From Anagrus nilaparvatae (taxonomy: Eukaryota > Arthropoda > Insecta > Hymenoptera > Mymaridae), in the NCBI GenBank assembly GCA_022575985.1, contig JAKSXM010000147.1, forward strand, positions 24,028,001-24,092,000: DNA of 64,000 nt. Reading direction: 5' to 3'. The position numbers and the translations under genes were made by a program. The notes under the pieces are model-generated. The model was not told the DNA's origin, did no database searches, and saw nothing but the letters and a program-made list of their open reading frames with translations. Of this stretch, positions 21,600 to 36,400 are shown one piece after another (positions within the stretch are counted from its first letter, which is position 1; every line of letters starts with the position of its first letter).

Positions 21600-24250
21600 A
21601 ATTAATAAAAATATAAAATTAAAACTATTATCGTCATTAAATCCAGGTTAAAACTGTAACATATAACGTTCCCAATCGAGAAAAATTATTTTCTCAAATT
21701 CTAATTCCTAATATAGAATTTAGAAAATGAGACTTTTATAATTGAGCTGAATTTGATTAAAATTATTTTTATTATAAAAAATTAATTTTCGATTATTCAA
21801 AAAATTTTCCATGGCTTCTGAAATTGAATGATGTTCAACATGAACCAAACAGAATTTTGATCTATCTCTGTAGGGACTAAGTAATCGTAAATTTCCCGTA
21901 AAATTCGATTTTAGGATCCAGAAGTTGATTTGGACCTACAAATTTATTTTAAAAAGTTTTTTAACTGTAATATGCTTTTATTTATTTCTCTTTATACAAT
22001 TTTGTCAGGATGTCATTATTGCCCTTTATATAACAGAAAAAATATTCTGAAACTCTGAAAAAATATTCATAATTGCTACGCGCTTCAGACCTATAATAAG
22101 TCGCGTTTGCCAAAATAAACTAAATCTCACAATATTGTTGTTAGTTCGTCAAGCATGGCTAGACATCTTTCATTTTTAGATATCATCAGTTTTTTGAATT
22201 CAGAAATTTTTATAATGGTTGGGCATTTTTTTCAAAAAAACTAATAGAAACTTTCCGAGCCTCATTTTTGGGTGCTTGTTTGATAATATAAAGACCGAAA
22301 ATATTTAATTATAAATGCTCTTTGTGTATTTTAAGCACTATTACAGGAAATTTTATTATAGTAAACTTTACGATATAAAAAAAAGAAGCTTTAAGTAATT
22401 AAATTTGTAAAGACTTACAAATAGTGAATGTTTTTGCGAATGTTTTCCCTATTTTTTAAAGATTTTTTAAGCATGCAAATTTATGAAAAATCAACTATTT
22501 AATATCATAGCCAGGGAAATTTGGGATCTTAATTAAGTACTTAAAAGTCATTTTAAGTATTCTTAGTCAATGATATTGAGAAACAAAAACCCGAAAATGA
22601 CTTGTGAAAAAAATTCTATTCGCATTTGCGCAAAAAGTGCCCAACCGATGTAAAAATTTGTTGGCTTAAAAAACTTGTAAAAAGTTTACTTAAAACTAGA
22701 ATTTACTTTTTTTCATTTGCAAGGTCAAAAGATTCATAGCAATTTAAAGACATCCATATTAAGTCAATTGAATTTTTTACCTTTTTTCAAATAGGATTTA
22801 TAACAAAAATTAATGGTTGATCTTTAATAGTCTTAAGCTAAATCGGAGCAGTGCTCTCCTCAATTTCAACTATTATGAAAATAAATAAAAACATTTTTAT
22901 TTGTGGATTTAATTTTGTATTATTTTTATAAACAATTTTACAAAGGTATACAATAAAAAAATGTTAAAAAAAAAATAATAAAAATAAAAATAGTTTTTTG
23001 TTTACTGACTTTTAATTTAATTTAATTTACAACGCAATCAGTAGAATAATTTTAGAGTTTATTTAATACAACGTTTTACGTTTAAGGCATACAAAGTACT
23101 AAAATTTTTTGTATTTGTAATATATATTGTGTTTTTTTTTTCTTTTAATTCAAGTATATGTTACAAAATCGCAAGTTTATAATTAATATATAACATAATA
23201 TAATGTATTAGCTTGGAAGTTATTTTTAAAAGTTAATTTGCTTCTCAAATATAGGGCAAAATTAAATGCCATTTACCAGAAAAAAAATTAAATACCCAAA
23301 ATATTTCATTGAGCCATTATTGTCACTTAAAAAATTGGACGTTGCTTCTGATGTACTTTTAAATCAAAGCAACCTTCAAAATAAATGCCAAGCTAAAATA
23401 AATATATATTTATATATACAGGTTCTTTCGGAAGTTGGACCGATGAATTGACAGTTATAGTTTAAGAATAAATTTTTTCACTTTACAGAAACTAAACTTG
23501 TTACTAAATTGGTTACTCTCGCGTTTGAAACTCCGAAAAAACCGTGTACAACACAACATAACTACTGACTTAGATAAATATTATCCGATATACTAAAAAT
23601 TAATACTTAAGTATGCATATTTAAAAATCTCGGTTCTTTCATATTAGAGTGATAAACCTTTTTTACAATTGTTTTATTTCCATAAATATAAATAATTTAT
23701 AAAATTTTAGAGAAACTTTGTAATTTATTTTTTATATGACTAATTATATGTTTAAAAAAACCATTCCATTTTATTTCATTGAACTAAGTCATAGAATGAT
23801 TTTTTTTAGTTTTTTTTTTTTTTTGTTAAAATAAACTACCATTAATTACAAAGATTCTTTGTACATAACGGCCTTATAAGTAATGATCATTACTTATTTT
23901 ATAATAAACCTGCTATAATAATTTATCTATGGTATAAGTCTTTTTTTTGCTAAATTAATTTTTTAAAAGTACTTGTACAGTGTGTAACAAATATTATTTT
24001 TTCTCTTGTATAAATAGAAAAAACCAGATTTTAATAAATAAAGTTTTTTCATTAGTAATAAAAAAGTCTTATCAGAGAATTATAAAAATTTTTTAATGGA
24101 CAATGAAAAATTTATATTGCATTTTTTTTCACATTGTTCCTTATAGTTCACATGTATGACACTAAAAAAAAATTATTTGAAACTTTTATCACTTTAAAGT
24201 TTTTTTTTTTCTTTTTTTTTCTAAGCTTCTTCAGTAGTCTTCACTGTACT
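21600..24250. other. intergenic spacer between the converging carbonic anhydrase and Myb genes
   Basis: The two genes end tail to tail across about 2.7 kb. Nothing coding was recognised. The short frame at 23266-23451 has no domain or splice support. Confidence 0.5.
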
Positions 24251-24317
24251 AGCAAAAAATATTTATAAATTTTCAAGTCTTGTATTTCACTCCTTTGTAT
24301 GAAGTAGGGCACATAGA

Positions 24318-24452
24318 TTAAAAGTTATGATCCCTTGGATGTACAACTGAAAAACCATGTACGTTAAGAAATTGCCTGGCTGCTTGCGTCATTTCCATTT
24401 GATCTCTTGTTTGTCCGCAGGCAACTGTAGTCCACTGTACTTCTAATTGCAC
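24318..24452 (-). CDS. Myb: Myb exon 10 (conserved C-terminal motif)
   Basis: It encodes [20 protein letters not shown], then MTQAARQFL and a tail ending HPRDHNF. W..VACG.TRDQ....Q.AR is the signature of the Myb C-terminus in vertebrates and insects; in flies this end binds the MMB/dREAM complex. The exon is preceded by TTCAATTAG. Confidence 0.88.
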   Translation of the reverse strand: MQLEVQWTTVACGQTRDQMEMTQAARQFLNVHGFSVVHPRDHNF

Positions 24453-27400
24453 CTAATTGATAAATTGAAAATTGAAGTTAGAAATTGGTTGCAAAATAAT
24501 TTTTATAAAAATTTTGAACGTAAGTAAATTCACCTTCATCCGTTTGGCCGTTGGCTGACTGTAATCTGGGCTCTCAAATGAATCAAATGTAATTGCTCTC
24601 TTGGCATTAGACCTCCGTTGAACAGGCACAAAGTCGTGGGAAGTCTGGAAAGGATAGACACACTAGCTACAGCCGATAGTTTTTAAAGTATGTAAAATAG
24701 TTAAGTAGAAAAAAATAGTAAACATTTCTTTTTCTCCTTTTTAATAATTTTTTCTAAAAAATTTTTAAATATAAAAAAATAGTATATATAGATGAAAGAA
24801 ATAGATGTGATGGATGTGATAGTTTAATTACTTTTGTTCACTTATTTTTTTTTCATATTAATTTTTCTTATGTACCAAATAATTTTAATGTAACTCTCGA
24901 AAGCTTTTAAATTTTTTTAAAGTGACTAGGTCTCTCTTTTTATTTTTTGGTACAAATTTTAATTTTTCAATTAAATTGACATTTCGAGAGTTACTCAAGT
25001 CTTTGGAATTTTTTTACTAAGTTAAAAAAGATAATTTTTTTTCTGAGGAGAGGAAATTAGAAGGAAAATTAGAAGGAATAAAAGGTACTTTGGTACGCTA
25101 GGCCAGGCCTGTTTTCTCAAGGTTTAATTTTTAATTGAGTTAGTGCATTCATGCCTCTAATAATTATTTAAAATCGATTATGTATATTAATAATATTAAT
25201 AATTTATAAAATATATTAAATAAAATCATAATAATTAAAATTAAACTTAAAAATTAAGGAAAATAACTATTTACAAGACCAAAAATTTATTTAAAAAAAA
25301 AAAAAATATTTTTAACAACAAAAAATAATTTACAAAAAAACAATCTCAACAAAATAGATTTTTTTTATCTATACTGAACTTTTTAGATTTTATTTTTCAT
25401 TATTATAAAATAAAAGACTAAACTTTTTATTTTTTACTAAAAAAAATCATAACTTTTTTTTTATACACTATAATTAATAAGCCTCTTTATAATTTTACTT
25501 AAAAAAAAAAAAAAAATAAAAAAAACAAACAAACAATTAAAAAAACTGGAATTCTTTTTAAATATTTTTTAAATTTAAAATAAATAATGCTACATTTCCT
25601 AAATAATAAAAACTTTTTCATTCAAGCCAATAATCTACATTACAATGAAACATTAAAAATTTTATTTCATTGATGTAAGGAATTTTGGACTGGGCATAAC
25701 TGGATGGCAATAACATAAATAAAAAAAAAAAGAAAATTTAAGAAATTATAGCAAATAATTATTAGTGCATTAGTATAGAATAGAAGTGAGAGAAGAAACT
25801 TGGAATTAGAAGAAGCAGTTTCATAACAGCACGAAAGGAGTGTAAGAAAAATAGGCCGGCTAGCGTGTCTAGAGGCGAGAGGTGCGGGAATAATACCAGG
25901 ATAGGGCTGGTTGATTTTGAGAATCGCATTGATTTTGCGGTAAATGTGGTTGATGTGGTTGTTGCTCTACCTTCACTGGGCTAGGCCCTGCTGCTAAAAA
26001 ACTGTCGTCTAAAGCCATTGATGCTGGTGAAAATAGTACTGAAGTATCCAAACTTTTACTCTGCAAAAATATTAGTTTTGAAAAAACTTTATTTTTTATG
26101 CTGCCACTTAAATTTCAATTTTTAATGGCCTTTAGTTAAATATTTTTAATAATTTTAGTGGAAACTAACCGGCGTCTCCACAGCAAAGCTCATTTCTGTA
26201 CTATCGTTTGAGTTAGACCAAGCTTGACATAATGCTTTACGAGCTCTTTTTCCTCCGGGTGCACTATTTTCTTTGCCACGACGTCTTCCCGTACCATACC
26301 CGGAATCTGATTGAAGCATATCACTACTTTCAGCTAAACTTTCTCGATCTGTTTCCTGTTTAATTATTTCTGTAAGAGCATCTAAACGACTTGGTGTAGC
26401 TGGTAAATGTGTTGCTGCTCCAGATCTACGTTCTAATTCTGCTAAAGCATTTTTGAAAGGTGTTGGTGTCCGTGGAGTATTACCTTCTATGCCAAAAATA
26501 TGTTTTAATTAATAATGCATCTGCTATAATGAAATCTTAATTTTACTTACCACCAGTATTTCGACGTATTCCTGAAGATTGTGGTGTATTCAATGTTCCA
26601 GGACTGCCTTTTGGTGTGCTTGCTCTTGGCCAAGAAGAAGCTTCTGGACTAAGGCTATTGAGGAACTGAGAAGGACTGAAAGGTAACTGCTTAATGGGAG
26701 TTGAAGGAGCAGTTCCTATCTGTGAATGTGAATATGGTAAAATATATTCTGATTGATTTCCACTATCTGGTGTATCCGTTCTTTCATCCGTATGAATATT
26801 TCTTCGTCTTCTCAATATTGGTGGAGGACTGGCTCTTTCGCGTTCATGAATATCTGATTTATCGTCAATATCTGGCATTGGCATCAAGTGAATTTCGGAT
26901 TTATAATTTCGTGATTCATTGGGTATCTCAATATTAAACATTCTATTAAAAAAATAAATTGTATTAAATATTATAATATATAATGTTTATGTTTGAAAGT
27001 TACTATGAAAACTATATTACTTGGAAAATGGTGAGATATTTGAGGGTCTTGATCGCCTTTGAGGAGAATTAAGACGACTATCGATAACTGCCTGTCGTTC
27101 ATCTATTTGTAAAACATTTTGATATTGATTTTGCTCACATTGCGAATTTTCCCAAGCACGCGACCAATCGAGAGGATCATGACTTTGATTACTTGATACA
27201 TTAATCGAGCTAACAGTTGTTGACGTTGACGACAAACTTCCATTAGGTATCGATGGCCCAGTGTTACAAATTTGTGGTCGCCTTCTAAATCTGTCATCGT
27301 CTATTATTATATTTCTTTTTGACATTTGGGTATCAGTCATTTTTCTTCTCCCTCGACCTAGATAGCAATTAAAAAATTAGAGTTCAGGTATTTATATATA

Positions 27401-30400
27401 ACAAAAATTTTTTAAATATTCATATTTCATCAGTCTTACAACAGAAAAAAATTATACTACAATAATTATTTAGTATTTTTGCAGAAAATTTGTTTATTAC
27501 GTGAAGTTTTTTTTTTCATTAATGGATGAAAATAAAAAAAAATAAAGTCAAATGAGACCAGATGAAAATGGAATTATCATTAAATTTTACATGGTATAAT
27601 AATAGTTACCTCTAGCAGTAGAACTTCTACCTTCTTCTTGTTCATATTTTCTTCTCATTGTACTATTCCAATGATTTTTAATGGCATTGTCAGTTCTTCC
27701 GGGTAAAAGTTTTGCAATTTTAGCCCATTGATTACCAACTCGCCTGTGTGCTTCAACTATAACCATGTCTTCAGCTTCTGTCCAAGCAGTTTTCTTTATT
27801 CCTGGATTTAAATGATTATGCCACCTTTCACGACATTGTTTCCCTATTCTGCCTTTTAAATGTCTGGCAATAAGGGTCCATTTTTTTGGACCATAACGAT
27901 CAACTAACTCTACAACTTTTTCATCTTCCTGTTAAGATTATAAAAATATTTTATTACATTATAATAAATAATATTATACTGGTAATGATTTTTTTTCAAA
28001 TAAATTTTTTTTAAAGTTTCACTGGTTTGCAAATTTTTACAGCAAAAGTTTTTACTAAATGGACAAACACTGTCAACAAAAATAGATAACGATGGAATAA
28101 AATTGATGCATTCACAATTATCATAATATACTAATTGTTTGATTTAAAAGAAAATAATTTAATAATTTAATAATAATAAAATAAATTGGACTTTAAAAAA
28201 CTGCTTTTTGAATAATAACAGATAAAATTTAAAACAATACAATTTAAATTATTTTTACTTACCTCTTTAGTCCATGGACCTTTGACAAGCTCAGGGTTAA
28301 CGACCTTAGCCCATCTTTGTTGACACTGTACATCAGAACGATCATGAAAATGTGCAGCTATTGTGTCCCACCGCAATCCATTTCCCATTTGTTCTGTTGC
28401 ACTAACTAACTGTTTTAATAAGTTATCCTGCAAAGTAAAAAATATCTAATTAACAATTGAGCCATTATCTATTTAATAAATTGTATAAATTTTCATTTAT
28501 TCCAAAGAGGCGAAAAATGTAAAAAAAAGAAAGTATATTTTAAAGCTAAACAAAAGATTTTTTTTCTGCAATGCATATTGTTATGAGATTGTACTTCTGA
28601 CGATTTTCCCATGGGAAACCATATTACTTAAAACCATTGGATACATCAAACTACCTGCACCCTAAAAATTCTATATCTATATGTTTGTAATATTTCTTTC
28701 GCACTCTTCCTTTTTTTTCTCACTATATTTATATTTGCACGCGCGACATCATACCAGCTCAAATAATAAAAAAAAATTTTTATATATTAAGGTCTTGTTT
28801 CACTAGTTTTTTTTTCCTCTTTATTTATTTTATGTTACTTTTTATTATTATTATTATTGAAAAGGGACAATCCTTCCGCTTCCGAGTTTTAAAATTTATT
28901 ATTACTCTGAATACAAATATCGTACTTTATATCCGGGTTAGGCATGATATTTTAAAGATTGCAAATTTTTTTATATCTTGTTTTACAGGATCTTCCAAAA
29001 TTTACTTTTAAGGGTATAGGATGCATTTCGAAACATCAGAAGGCATCAGAAGGCTTTTGATAAACTGTATAACTATATTTTGGTATTGAATTATTTTTTT
29101 TCATTTTTTTTGTGTAGGATTCAAATTTAATAGAAAATAATTTACTTTGATCTAATTGGAGTCTTCGGGTTTTAAAACGGGTATTTGCAGGCCGGTTTCG
29201 GAACGACAAACTTTAAATTTGTCCCGAATACTTCAGGGTGATTGGTCGCTCATTTATGCAATAATTTGAATTACACTAAAATTTTGCGATTATTTTGATA
29301 CTAAATGATCTGAGTTTGGACTTTGGACGTTTTGGAACTTTGGACGGTACTTAATTTTTAGGATCAAATGAATTCGCAAATGATATTACAGAAAAGGACG
29401 AATTTATAATTTTGGCGAATTAATTTATGGAGTATTTTTTATAAGTCAGAAAGTAACTAAAAATAACAATTTTGGAATTAGAGAATCTAAATAATTTTTG
29501 TCAACTAACTTCTTCTTTGGTCCATCTTCCTTTGTTAATGTGTTTTCCATTAGTTACCGAGGACGATGAAGTTTGATTAGAATTTTGATTACTGTGTAAA
29601 ACATTTTGTTGATGTGCCGTATTATTTGTAGAATTTTGTTGTTGATGTGAAAACGAAGGCGGCGTGTATTTATATTCAACTTCCGATTCTTCTTCTGCGC
29701 TATCCGAATCGTATCCGGAACGGGATCTGCAATAAAAAAAAAAATTCGAAAAAATTAATGACAATAGTAGTAGGTAATTATTATATTTTTTGTTGAAAAA
29801 TTAAAGAAAGATAATATTCCATTCATAAAATCCTTTCATTCACCGAAAAACAAAAAAAGGAAGTCTTATTAAATTTCCTGAAAAAATAAATAAAAGAGGG
29901 TTTCTTATAAGATGTCGCAGCAAGTAATTTTTTTGTTGTTGTTGACTTAATCGTTAAATATCGCTATAATTTACAAGATATACGTTACTTTATTACGGAT
30001 CGCTGATTATCCTTCCTGCTCCACCCTAAGTTAAATTTAAGGTTTTAAAAAAAGTTTCCGGGGTATTACTAGGGGAGGTAAAAAAGCCAGTTGATAATGA
30101 CTCGAAATTTAGTATAATTATATATTTAAGTGTAGAAATGAGCATTGGCAATTTTGATAGAAAAGATAATAAAAAGTAAATAATCTTTTTTGTTTTTTGA
30201 GAAATCAAAAAATTAAACAATGAAAATGAACGACTTAAAAATTTTTAACCGGTAACCACATCCGTTTTAATAGAAAAAAAGAAGGGCTCGTTTCTTTTAA
30301 AAATTTGACTCCTATCTCATATTTTATGCAAGTGAATGAAACAAAGTACTAAAACTAAAAATAAATAAGTTGGCTACTAAAGTATTCTGTAATTATCAAT

Positions 30401-33400
30401 TCAAAGAAAAAGATTTAATCATGATATTTTATTAAAATAATATTTCAGATGATGAATCAGGTTACAAAAAATATGTGATTATAAAATGCCAGTTAAACAA
30501 AAAGTACAATGTTGCATAAACTTGTGCATAATAGAATGGAATAAAAATAATATTAGGTAGTTAACGTTGGAAATTGAATAACTACGTACTACCAGCCAGC
30601 TACCCTAAACTCTGGTTGTTTTAACAATTTCAAATATAATAGTGATCCAAAGCCCGCAAAAATTGAAAACTCAACAACAACAAATGAACCAGCAACAATT
30701 AAAAATATTAATTAAAAAGATAAAAAAATTACTGAAGCATATAAATAAAACGAGTCTGTCTCTGCAGACAATAAAATGTCGAATATAAAAAGATTTTTAA
30801 AAATAAATATTTTCGAGTGCGGTAAAATATTCAAACAAGAGAATTATTGATAAGAAAAATTGCCATCTGTCTGTGTATTATTATTGAAAATCATGCGCAT
30901 ATGTCTGCGTGTATATAAAAAATTCACCTCCCCCGAACAATAATTCTAACCCAGCTGCTTTTATTATTAACATCCCGCACCCTTCTTACGTACCTACGTT
31001 TTAATTCACCCTTGTAATTTTTTTTTGAATATTATTCAAATAAATTTTTATTTTTTTATTCGATTACCTATATTTATAATTATTTTCAAAAAAAAAGTTG
31101 GACGGATTTTTTATAAGCAAATTTAAATATACGTAATTAATCAAATATAATACGTGTGCGTGAAAGAGTATCGTTTATTTTTATTTTAATTTATGCTAAT
31201 ATTTAGGCCTATTATTAGATACCGAAAAGAAAAAATAAATAAAAAAAAGTTATTTTTCTTATTTTATAAATTACGTTGATTTTGACATTTTTTTAGAAAT
31301 TTTTTTAAATAGAAATTTATTTTTCATTTTTTTAGGCAAAATGTCAAAATATCTTGTATTTTGATAAAAATTTATACAAAATTAATAGCTACAAAATTTT
31401 TAATCATAATGAGCCTGTTTAGAATAAAAAATTCCCATAAAACCAAGCTACATTTGTGGGTGAATCTGATTTTACAATGCCTTGGTAAAAAGTCACATAC
31501 AAGCAACAGAATTTCTGGAAACTGGATAAATTCTGGTCAGAATTCTAGGGACCCAGTTTTCCTGATTTTAGGTAAAAATTCTGACACAATTTTCAGATTC
31601 ATTGTAAAATTTGAATGAAGTTTTTATTTAAGGCGAATTTTAGATATTTTTAAAACTCGCGCAGAAAATAAATAAAATTTCCTAAGGAATCTGAAAATCA
31701 AGCCAGAAATTTCATGTGGATAACCAAGTCCTAAAAATTCTGTTGTTTTTATGTTATTTATTTAATTAGGGTGTGAGTAAAACATCTCGTAAAATATTTA
31801 ATGACACTTTTTTTCAAATTTGCAAAATTTTAAGATTTTCAGATTTTCTCAAAAATACCAGATTAAAGATAAAAAACTTCAGGTGAATTTCAAAAATTTA
31901 TTCTAAAAATTTGTTTAATTCTTATGTTAATTTTATATATTTTATCTTTATTTCATTAATTCTTTTGAAATTTAAATTTATTTTTACAGGTTTTTAGTCC
32001 TGTCGCCAGCAATGCTATTTAATGCCATAAAATCCTAAAATAGAATAAAAGTTCCATGGAAAAAAATGGGTGGTATTTATGTTTTTTGACCCGCTGAACA
32101 CGAATCCGGGGTCCGTTTTGCGAATTTCGTGGTCAATTTTTTTTTATTAACAAATTATTGGCCAATTTTGCAATAATTTCTTGATAACAAAAAATTGACC
32201 ACGAAATTCGCAAAACGGACCCCGGATTCGTGTTCAGCGGGTCAAAAAACATAAATACCACCTATTTTTTTCCATGAAACTTTTATGCTATTTTATGGCA
32301 TTAAATAGCATTGCTGGCGACAGGACTATTTATTTTAATTTCATTATACACTTTATCTATGTAATTGATTAAATTATTATTTATTAAGATTTTTCATGTT
32401 TCTGTATGACTAGAATAATTAGGCTGATTTAATAATTTTATATTTTATTTATTGCAAAAGATTTTTATATTCAATTCAATCTTTCCTAATATTTTATCAA
32501 ATCCAAAATTACTGTCTTCCCATGTTTAGTAGCATAACCTCCAATAGGAAGGTATTCAAAGCACAGGGGATTAAAAATAATTGATCTAGTCTAGAAAGGG
32601 CTTAGAAAATGACATAAAAGGCTTTGGTCTAGCACCCAAGCAAATGAAAGACTAAAAAATTTTACTTCTCGAAAAAAAGCAAAATTGCAAAAAATTCAGC
32701 CTCAAGAATATTAAAATAAAATTTTCTTTAAAAATTTTTTTAAAGAAACCAAACTTTAAAAACTCGAAAACAAGAGAAAAAAAGTTACAAAATCTACAAG
32801 TTTATTCACAAGTCTAACATAACTGGTTTTACCAGGTAGAATAGTTTTAAAAAAAAAGCATGTAAAAAAAAATCAAGATCAACCTTGTGTAGTAGTAGAA
32901 ACCCGTAATATAGAAATACTTTGAAATCCAGTTTAGAAATAAAAGCAAAAGCATATAAAAAAAATGAACGGGACAGTAAATAAAGGAATCAAAATATAGT
33001 TTATAAAAACCATGTCAAGACCCGTTGAATTTTTCGAATCTCCCCTTTAATTTATTTAACTTTAATTAATTTATTTACACGTTCACAAATCTTTAAACTG
33101 ATTTAGATTGATTACGTTTGATTATATTTAAATGAGATTTTTTTCTATAGCGTTTAAAGAAAGCGAAAATACAAATTAAATAAGGCAATTTATATTTTTA
33201 GTAACTTGAAGAAATTAAGTTTGAAATATTAGCTTGTTACTGTATAAGAATTGATTAGAAAATTATGTAAATGAATTTGAAATCTAAATTCAAGATTTTC
33301 AGCCCAAAAAAATTTTTTTACATAGTTAAATATGATTTAAGTCTCAATTTAAGTATATAAAAAATTTTGATTAAAAAAGATAAAATATTTTTTTTAAGTA

Positions 33401-36400
33401 CCCACTCAAATCAACAATGAGCAAACACGAGACGTATATTATTCAAAAATAAATTTTGATCAATGAATTAGTCTCGCCTAAATTGATTAAAATCTGCTTG
33501 ACGATGGTATCTTCGATTTTCGTTTAATTTCATAGAATATTTGCTATAAAACTAGCTTTGGCACCTCAAACGATAAGAAAATATCTACCGCAGTGACAAC
33601 TGATCAGTTAAACTGATCAGTCACTTAAAATCCCAGCTGTTTTAAAACAGATGTTATTATTATGATAATGATATAAATTTTAGTTTACTCTCTGTTTCCC
33701 GTATAAGATAAAACTAGTACTTGTTGTATTTCCTCATCTTATAACTGGATTACTTAATATCCAGTTTACAACCTGGGGGAATAAGCAGAACCTATTTTTT
33801 TTATTAGTCTATTTTAGACAATGGGACGCAATGTTTGGAAAAATAATAAATGATACAACTTCTAATAAACTCATTGATCGATTCACGACATGAGTCACAA
33901 CAGGAATCTAAATTGTATAAGAGTTGATTTTTTAACATGTGTGAGAAAGTATTACATTATTTTCTATTTTTATAATATAGCAATGTCCACTTAGGCGGCG
34001 TCCTGGAGTCTGTATAACACTTCAAGTGAATAAATATATTTTTGTAAAAAATTAATTAACACTTGATTCGAGACTTGGTTTCAAATTCATTAAATTGATT
34101 TTCCTGGCTGTACACAATAAAAATTATCTGTTGCCATGCAAATCAAACGTGACCAGCGTAAGGAATCTTTTTTAACTCATTCATCAGCGGTATAATTATT
34201 TCAAAGAATTTTTTCTTCCTTTTTTGACGCCAAATAAAAAAGTCTATCGAAAAAAATTCCAACTCTTTTAAAACGTAATCAGACTCTTTCTATCTTACGA
34301 CAAGGTCATTTAAACTTTCAAAACTAAAAAATTCAACATATCGTTCGTTTACCTAAGAAAATTTCAAGTTACATAGGTAAGTAACAAAATTAAAAAAAAA
34401 AACCGGGAAACTAAAATATTAACTCGCAGGTGCTTTTTTTCTGCTTTCGCTCTTAAAAAGTATATCCATACTGCTGGACAGCTGTAGAGAATAAAAAGCA
34501 ACTATACTAATACAGCTAAAAGACAGATGTATAACAATAATTGAGAATTGTATTATTTAAAATGTGTAGGTGAATTTATAAGAAGCACGTGCCAGGTTTG
34601 CAGAAGAAAAAGAGACCTTTAAGCCCACCCTATGATGATCATACGGTTTCTTTTTACTTCTCTTTGTGTTACCTTATTCTTTACTTTACTTTTTCCCGCC
34701 AAAAATAACAAAATTAACTTTTATTCAGGATTAATTTTGGTTATGTCATACTTTTTTTATTTTTTATTCTTTTAAATGCACGAGAAATTTAAATCACGTG
34801 ATCAAATTTAATAGTTAAATTTTATTATCAAAATAAATAAATAGAAATTCATTGTTGCTAATTAAATTGCCGATTAAAGAATGTACCAGTGTGGAGTTTA
34901 AGATGGAGGTTAAACAAATGCCAATACCATTATTAAAGAATGGACCAAGTCGCACGTAAATTACACTCCAAGGCGATACCAAAGATATAGTACACTGCGA
35001 TTTGGTACGAATTTTCTTTGTCGATTGTGAGAAAACACGTGTTTCCTGGCGGCTGACAAGAAAAATTTATGGAAATATTTGAATTTTTTCGAACTGTTCT
35101 GCTAAACTTGGCTAAATTTCAACGTTAAATTTCGGTTAAATTACAAAAAAATACTTTTATTAAAAAAAACCCCAATCCTTTGCATCTTATAATAAAAATT
35201 TTCTCGCAAATTTCAGTAAACTAAAAAACCTTTTGGCGCCAAAAATTGTCGAAAAAAATCTTTTTGAAACATCACGCAGCAGACTTAATACAATAAAACT
35301 GCGTAGATGCTATTGATGGGTGACAAAAAACTTCATTTTATTATTTCTTGACGAATGATATCCCCCAAAAACATTTTGTATTCTTAGAATAATGTCAAAA
35401 AAAAAAAAAAATCTTCTCGAGGTTACCCGTGTGTGTGTTTACATTTTAAGTAGTATATTTATTACGAACAAATAAGGAGTTACTTTTTTTTAAATTCATT
35501 TCCTCTCTTCCTTCCGTTTGCTTTTGACACGGCAGGCTGATTTTTATGTATTTGAAAATTATATATTTTTTTGAATTTTATATAAAAACGTGATTTCTTA
35601 AATTACTTATTGTGATTGTTTTTTTTTTTATTATTCTAACGCTTTTGCTCATGGGACCGTGAAAATTCGTCCGTTTATAAAAATTATCAATTAACGCCTT
35701 TTGAATTCTTTATAAATTTATTTCGTAATTCGTATTTAAACCCAAAATTAATGCTCGAATAATAATTTATTTATTCAAATTTCGTTACACAAACAATTAG
35801 GACAACAGTAAATTAGGCCAGAGTCTAATTGATCAATTTACCCAAATACTCTAATTGTAACAATTAACACATTTTTTTTGTTATGCAAACGCACTTTAAT
35901 TCTTCGAGAAAAGTATTTTAATTTTAAAATTATTTTTACCCCTTTTACACGAGAATTTCCCAACGACAACCTTCGAGCATAAAAAATGATAATTCACGCC
36001 TTTTCTTTCCACAAAATCAACAGGTGCGCATTGAAATAATTTCTTTTTATTACTGCGCAAAAATAACATTTTTTTTTACATTTTATCATTAAATATTAAC
36101 GCATGTTTACATCAGCAAACAAGTTCATAAATGAAAGAAAAAAAGAAACAATAAAATATTTAATAAACAAAGAGGCGAGCAAGAATTTATTTAATCTCTC
36201 GGGAACATCTTTTTTTCTTTACGCTTATTTAATCACTAAAGTCGCAAATTTTTTATGCAAGGTCGATAGAATAATTATCATCAAAGAGATAAAATTTTCT
36301 TTATATTATAAAAAGGCCAATGCACTTTAAGTTGCAATGAGAGAAAAACTAGTTATTTAGAATAATCAAGTGTATTCATAAACTACAAAAAAGGGTTGAA

